DNA of 64,000 nt from Cadophora sp. MPI-SDFR-AT-0126 (taxonomy: Eukaryota; Ascomycota; Leotiomycetes; Helotiales; Ploettnerulaceae). The stretch is taken from NCBI GenBank assembly GCA_020747065.1, contig JAGMVK010000007.1, positions 2,046,001 to 2,110,000 on the forward strand, written 5' to 3'. Position 1 is the first letter of the stretch, and the number at the start of each line of letters is the position of its first letter. Below are positions 58,231 to 64,000 of this stretch, one piece after another. The position numbers and the translations under genes were made by a program. Below the pieces are notes generated by a model. That model was not told where the DNA came from, searched no databases, and saw only the letters and a list, made by a program, of their open reading frames with translations.

Positions 58231-59058
58231 AGTGGAGTGGAGTAAAGAGTTCGATTGGAGGGCGGGGGTGGTGAGTTAGGACACCAGCAGCGGTAGGCGA
58301 GTTTGCTGGGGGGTTGTTGAAGGGGGTGGATGAGAGAGGAGAGGAGACAACGGGGAGGCAGGTGGTGGGTTTGTTGTGATGGTGGTGGTGTACACCTTGT
58401 CTGGTGGGCTGGTCTAGCTACTCCGTAGGTAGGGTAGGGTAGTAGAGGGTGGAGTAAAGTAGTAGGGCAGGGCAGGGCAGGGGTCGAAGGGTTTAGGTGA
58501 GAAGTCCGTAATCGCGATATCAGAGTAAGAGACGAGACCAGGTGTGACCTGGCTAATCTTGTGGTGGAGTAGTTGGCGGGCAGAAAGACGAGAGTGGACT
58601 GGACCGCACTGTGCTAGTGGACTTGCACTTGGATGGAGCGGAAAGACTGGGATGAGGAGGGGAGGGGAGGGGAGGGCAGAGCGGGCTGGGAGCCTGGGCC
58701 AGTCAGCCAGGGAAGACAGTGGAGACGTCTTTCGGAGCTGGTCTAATCTGGGGGCTGGTCTGTCCAGTCAGTCAGTGCTTGTGCTCGTTATCGTAGTGAG
58801 GAGGAGGGAGAGGAGGAGGGAGAGGAGGAGGAAGAAGAGGCTGGGGGAGGGAGGTAGGGAAGAGAGACAAGGTTGAGCGATTGTTGAGGCACAAAACAAT
58901 TGAGGGTGGGAAACAAGCGAGTGAGCGAGCGGGCTAGCTAGCATCTTTTTGGGCTGACAGGCTGGCAGGCTGGCCTATCTAGGCAGGAGACGAGAAACGG
59001 AGAAGCGAGAGACAGAATGGAAAACAGAAGCTTACGGACTCTCGTCTTCTCCGTCTTT

Positions 59059-59088
59059 CTGTCTATCTGTCTGTCTGTCCGTCTGTCT
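59059..59088. repeat. (CTGT)n microsatellite
   Basis: About seven CTGT units with two substitutions, on the + strand, in the region upstream of stuA; flanked by TCTCTC-rich sequence to about 59160. Confidence 0.8.
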
Positions 59089-62000
59089 TCTCTTTCTTCT
59101 CTGTCTCTCGCTATTCGCTCTTACTGTCGCTTGTATGTCTTGCCTGTCTCGTCTCTCTCTGATCGATTGCTGACTTGCTAACACGTGAAAATTGCACTGG
59201 CTAGAAATGGAAATAAACGGAACTACGAACCTAAATGAAGCTCGAACTGAACCTGGAAACCAGGGTGTTTCTGTTTCTGTTTATGTTTCTGCTAGTGACT
59301 ACTGGCTGCTTGATTGATAGCGTACGGAATAGTGAGAATAGTGGAGTTCATGTGTTGAGCAGCCACAAAAGTATCTTCTGTAGGCTTTTCTAGCCTAGCG
59401 CTAGAGACTTTTAGTTGGACTACGGATTAGATGTCGAAACTGAGAAAAGCTAGAAAGTTCCCTGCCCCTATCCATGTCCATGTCCCTATCCCCTGTCCCT
59501 GTAACTCGCTTAAGCATCAGACCCGCCCTCAATCCCACCCCTCGCTGGCAGCCGTCAATTTTGACTGACCACTGACCAGCCTTCTTCACCCCCTGTTGCT
59601 TTAGCGAGGGTCTAGGATGGCTTTTAAGTGGCGGGTGCGGTTCTGCGCCGCCGATTGCGATTGAGCCTTGGCCAGGACATGGGTTCTTTGTACAGCCATG
59701 GCCGAGCAGGGGGGCAGGGGGCATGGGGGACACAGCTACAGCTGTTAACCTTGAGATGGAAGGGATGGAAGAGCATCGGTTGGTTAGCATGGACTGGATA
59801 AATCAACATCTTCAGAAGGTCTGCTTTGTGCGGCCTCGTGAAATGGCCGATATCTACTGCCCGTACTCGGTGAAATAATGCCGTTCTCTTGGATCTACTC
59901 TCCTCCCGCAATCACTCACTTGCTCATCAGTTAATCCAGCAGGAGCTGCGACGATCTGATCCGATCCGATCTATTCGCCCCGAGAGGGGGCTGGCACTGA
60001 CAGTGGCAGGATGTGACAGACATAAACAGGGTGAGGAGATCCCTGGGGGCCCGGGAGAACAATGCTGAATAACGGCCTGCCTGAATAATGGGTGGCTGAC
60101 AAGTGACGGGCCGCTTGTTCTGAGCACTGATCAGATGCTGGAGAGGCCTGTCTGTATTGTTTTCTGCTTTGTACATAGCCTGTCTGCCTACGGGCAATGT
60201 CTTGTCTCTCCTGAAGGAAAGTTGAAAGTGAGACCTTTTCTTGTCAAAGTGGGGTGGGTTATTGTCAAAGCCGGTTCTAGAGCCGAGTAGATCGATCAAT
60301 CAGTCTGACCTCCCACGTTGCAAACCTCACTTCCACATCGTCCTGCTACGCGAGTAGTAAGTACATGACAAGACTGTAGTGAATGAGTGCTGTAGGAGCG
60401 ATCAAATGATGTGACATGATTCAGCAGTGGTTTTCAGCATGAAATGTCTTTCCGGATCTCGGCCTAGGCGCCTCCATCCAACGTTAAAAAGGAGAATTTC
60501 TCAGAAAACTATACAGTTAGTAAAGTCTTAATCATCTAGTCACCAACCATCTTGTTGCACCCTGTCCACTCGGAGTTGCTCATCAAAGTGCAAGCCACAA
60601 GCCACCGAGATCGTGGGCATCTCTGACACCAGGAAACCCCCGCACTACTACGGTGCACTCGACTGGCTATCTTCATCATACTTTGCTGTCGTGAGCTCTT
60701 GAACCGCGCTGTCCGTTTGTACATATGCATGTTATCCGTTCTTGATTCGATCTTGAACCGCCCGCGTCTAGGAGGATGGAGCAGTTGATGCTTATGGCTT
60801 CGGCGCCAAAGCATCAGGAACGCAAGCCTCCTTGTAAAGTTTCATGCTCGACGGGTTTTTGTTTGGATGCCACAAGCCGCACTCAAGAAAACGGGTTCTA
60901 GCCATCGCGGATCTGATCCAGAAGCAGCCTGCTCAGTACAATGATATCGGTCAAACGTCCATGTTCTCGTGCTTCTGTGTACCTTTACTGGTCCGATATG
61001 TAGTCATGACACGGTGATGTAATCGCCTTCCACAACTGAATACTTCTTGGGGATCAAGGGACGTTCTGCTGAAGCCATGCGAGTTACCGTCTGAATTGCA
61101 GCAGTCTCGCCACCAGTGCAGGAGGCTTTGCTTGGATCCGACCTAAGGTGCCATGCTTCGCCCAGGAAGATTCCCCCGTGTGCCGTGTGCAGGAACACGC
61201 CTTGTTGATGCTAGATCAAAACGTACTTTCAATTTTCTCCACGAGATCAGACCATCGTGGTGCAGAACCACATGTAAATAGCAGCAGGTACGGTCCGTTC
61301 TGCGGTCTGAGAGTCCTGGAATTGTCTTGAATCATTGACGATCATGAAGGGATGGTAAACAGACATACGCAAAGCAAGAAGATCCCGCGTGCATCACAGG
61401 CGCAGTGCAGTTGCAGTTTGCAGTAGCAGCGCAGCGCAGCGATCAAGCCTGAAGGGAACGCACAGAGCCCGGCGGACAAATACTGTAAGGCAGAATATTC
61501 TCCGATTGACTTTCGCCACCTGCCTGTACAAACTAGAGCAGCCATAGCATGATGATAGAATCAATTACAAAGTTCGCCTCCGCAATGCGGCCTGGCTGGA
61601 TGAAGCTTTTCTTGTTGGCAAAAGAGAATGTCCGGAGTGCAGACAGATATGCACAATCTGGCCAGAAACGGAACTCTATCCATGTTTTCATGAGCAAAGA
61701 AGGCAAGGAGGCAGAAGTCTAGATGATGCGCAGCTGATGATGCAGTACTTGCTTGATCGCTAAGGCGGGCTGGCAGCGTGTGTATGTATGTAATAAACAG
61801 GGGAATATGGGGGAACGGCTCTTTCCTGGATGATATGCACAATGTTTCTAGATTGCCGCCGGATGATAGGTTCCTCGAACAGCTAGATATCGAGATCTAG
61901 TCTTTCGTTCATGCTGTAGCAAGCTCAGCTGCTTGAAGGATCGCATGGCTTTGGTGGCATCCACATGCTTACAAGGATACATATTTGCCATTGCCAATTG

Positions 62001-64000
62001 CGGATCCTTCGATAACGGCCAGGGAAGCTCGGGATCTCAACTCCCTCTGGGCCGAGTCTGGAAGGATGTTGATGGTGTTGGTCTCAGCCGACAAGAGGAG
62101 CACGAGGGAAGGCGTGCGTATCAACTGGTAGGGGTAGGTCTTGCGATCCTCATCCCTGGAAAGACCTACTTCCTGCGGGGGTGTGGTCTTTCAAGATAGC
62201 GGTGGAACAGGCTTATCCGCACCCCAGAGCCATCCACAGCGCCCCAGCTTCCAACCTGATGACAGGCTTCAGGCTGTTGCAGGCCTCTGGCACCTGGCGG
62301 GTGCTGGACCCAGGGCTCCGCTCCCAAAGCATGGTGTTCGAGCGCAACCGTTTTCTCTGGGGAGGCATCGGATTCGCGCATGCAACGACGCATGGGGCGC
62401 TCATGCTGATGCTCACGGACTGATACCATGACAGGATAGTAGCAGCAGGCGGTGGGCAGAAATATCACGAGTGGAAGTTTTGTCTATTGCGCAAAGAACC
62501 ACAGAACGCCCGTCTCAAAACCTGAAGCCGAAATGGCCTCATGGGAACCACACAGAACCCTTCCTGGCCCGCAGCTGTTTGCTGCTTTGAGGACATGTGC
62601 CGAGCGAGATGTGCAGGCCGGGGTATGAGGCATGAGACTGGGGTGGGAGCTTCCTCGAACCTACTCCACGACAAGAAAGATTTGACGAAAGCTAACAATT
62701 AGCTCTCGCTGGGATAGCATCAATATCGCGTTTCCCGACATAATAGCAATTGTACCGTAATCGGCATTAAACAATGGAAGACGTGGACACGATTGCTTTG
62801 ATTTCCTTCCCGTCTCAGCTGCTCTCTAGAATCGGATCTCAGGAGCTTGTGACAACCATAGATTGGCCTCTTCAAGCCCCTTCACATTCGTGGTCGAAGA
62901 AGACTGGTTGACGAAAACCCAGCCATCTTTTAGCAATGGAACCTTCACAAGACAATAAACGCCGTCCCTTTATTCGTCTTGGTTCAGACTGTTTTGATTG
63001 CTTCAAGATCTGAAATCTTTCAAATGACTTCATTTTTCAGACAAATCGTTACACGAGGGTTTTTCATACCACGGAGCATCTCGATATGTGACACTCTTAT
63101 CCCTTGTCTCGAATGCAAGATTGATCCTCGACGACGCCTTCCGCCTCGCCACAACGCAAGGGGCCCGTCCATGAAATAGACAAACTCGCACTCGCACACC
63201 ACACAGGATGCCGTTAGAGGCTTTGAAGTTACCCAAAGCGAGCTGAATGACTTTGTAGCTTAGACCATATGATTGGTTTCCGGGCGTTATTGTTTGATGA
63301 GCCTCTTGTCTCATCTGACCCTCATAATCTCAGAAGGGGTGCGTCATCAAGCAGAGGGAGCGTACTTGAGTAAACTTCTGAAAATTATAGCTTGTTTTTG
63401 AGACATGAAGGAGATCGCAACGACCATCGAAGTGGATGGATCTGGCCCCATAGTCCGGAACATCTACGCGTGAACGCCAGAAGAGAAGCTATCCCATCAC
63501 ATTGTTCGTGACGTTGGATGTTGCTGCTCCGATCTCATGAATCTCGTGATCTACAAGTAGCAGTGGAGATCTTCCAAGCATGTCACTGCGTCCATGCGGC
63601 TCCCCACGAAACCAAGGTTTCCAGGGCCAAATAGAAGTTGAAAGCTCGTTCGAAACCCATACTCGGAATCTCTCGACCTCTGATCCGTCTTCAAATTAGA
63701 AGCACACCACTTTCTGATTATACTTCTCAATCAAGACATGTTAGCCATGATTCACGTTGTCTTACTCCTCCTGTTGAGAAATCATTGGCAGTACGTGACC
63801 CACGTATTCGAACAACCTCACCGCTCTTGGTAGCCCCCTGCCTTCCGATTCTTCTCGTCTCTCGTTCTCTTCCACTCCCGGCAGCGGTCCCTGCAGCTCC
63901 TTCAGAGACACCTACCTGGCCCTTGCTGTGCGCCAGCGGACTTGCATGCATATGCAGAGCGGCTACGCACAGGTTAAACATAGCCAATCCTTCTCACCAA

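Larger units (their letters stand above)
57088..64000. promoter_or_regulatory. 6.9-kb gene-free region upstream of stuA
   Basis: No gene I can support to the window end. stuA homologues are known for long leaders with upstream frames and large regulatory regions, which this fits. On the + strand 57.9-58.9 kb is extremely G/A-rich with many GGGAG, GGTAG and GGCAG runs (C/T-rich on the stuA strand). 59.0-59.2 kb is TCTG/TCTC-rich. 60-64 kb is of mixed composition, with short frames only (for example 61933-62431 and 63727-63987) lacking motifs. The extreme right could contain the edge of another gene. Confidence 0.4.

Noticed and set aside
61933..63987. Possible gene near the right edge
   Set aside because: Only short frames without motifs; one minus-strand frame at the edge has a donor-like GTAGGT but too little sequence to judge.
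1..64000. CRISPR arrays, bacterial operons, prophage, tRNA, 5S rRNA, transposon ends
   Set aside because: Looked for by eye on both strands. No regularly spaced repeats with spacers, no tRNA-like cloverleaf core, no conserved 5S text and no transposase or reverse-transcriptase motifs were seen; a tRNA and repeat scan would be needed to exclude them fully.

Overview
This window is nuclear DNA of a filamentous ascomycete (Pezizomycotina). A Leotiomycete-like fungus is my best guess, from the wording of the StuA, COP9 subunit 3 and GPI-protein sequences. The evidence is many short spliceosomal introns (46-113 nt, mostly about 50) with GTAAGT-type donors and CTAAC/CTAAT-like branch sites. The gene content also fits: an AA9 lytic polysaccharide monooxygenase, a GH27 alpha-galactosidase, an APSES regulator StuA and a homeodomain/C2H2 regulator. 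No bacterial operons, CRISPR arrays, transposases or obvious RIP-degraded repeats were seen.

Layout. 1-9.6 kb is a housekeeping block on the + strand: the 3' two thirds of GCN1, ribosomal protein eL19 and mitochondrial serine hydroxymethyltransferase. 11.3-13.1 kb holds a secreted S10 serine carboxypeptidase. 14.7-22.8 kb is compact: a homeodomain/zinc-finger regulator and an MFS transporter meet tail to tail 9 bp apart, then an OTU deubiquitinase and a TPMT-like methyltransferase meet tail to tail 38 bp apart, followed by a short-chain dehydrogenase. 24.8-32 kb is sparser and codes for secreted or wall proteins (GH27, AA9, a GPI-anchored Ser/Thr-rich protein). 32-36.9 kb has no gene I can support. 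36.9-40.8 kb carries an unrecognised 206-aa protein and a mitochondrial ACSS3-type acyl-CoA synthetase. 42.9-50.5 kb is a second housekeeping block: PRO2, CSN3, RFA1 and a dienelactone-hydrolase-family protein. A probable unrecognised protein lies at 52.2-53.0 kb, stuA lies on the minus strand at 54.6-56.7 kb, and the last 6.9 kb upstream of stuA is gene-free and rich in simple repeats.

How genes relate. Most neighbours are functionally unrelated, as is usual in fungal euchromatin. The AA9 and GH27 enzymes and the S10 peptidase suit a saprotroph or plant-associated lifestyle. GCN1, PRO2, SHM1 and eL19 belong to amino-acid supply and translation. StuA is a developmental regulator.

The most unusual observations are these. 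The last intron of the acyl-CoA synthetase keeps the reading frame only if it ends in GG instead of AG. The eL19 start codon is split by an intron. The synthetase presequence is encoded in a separate first exon. There is a 25-nt micro-exon in the dienelactone hydrolase gene. A long coding-looking stretch without ATG precedes the conserved StuA start. I did not find anything I would call a new multi-gene system. All gene models were built by reading the sequence and from remembered family motifs, without database searches or transcripts.
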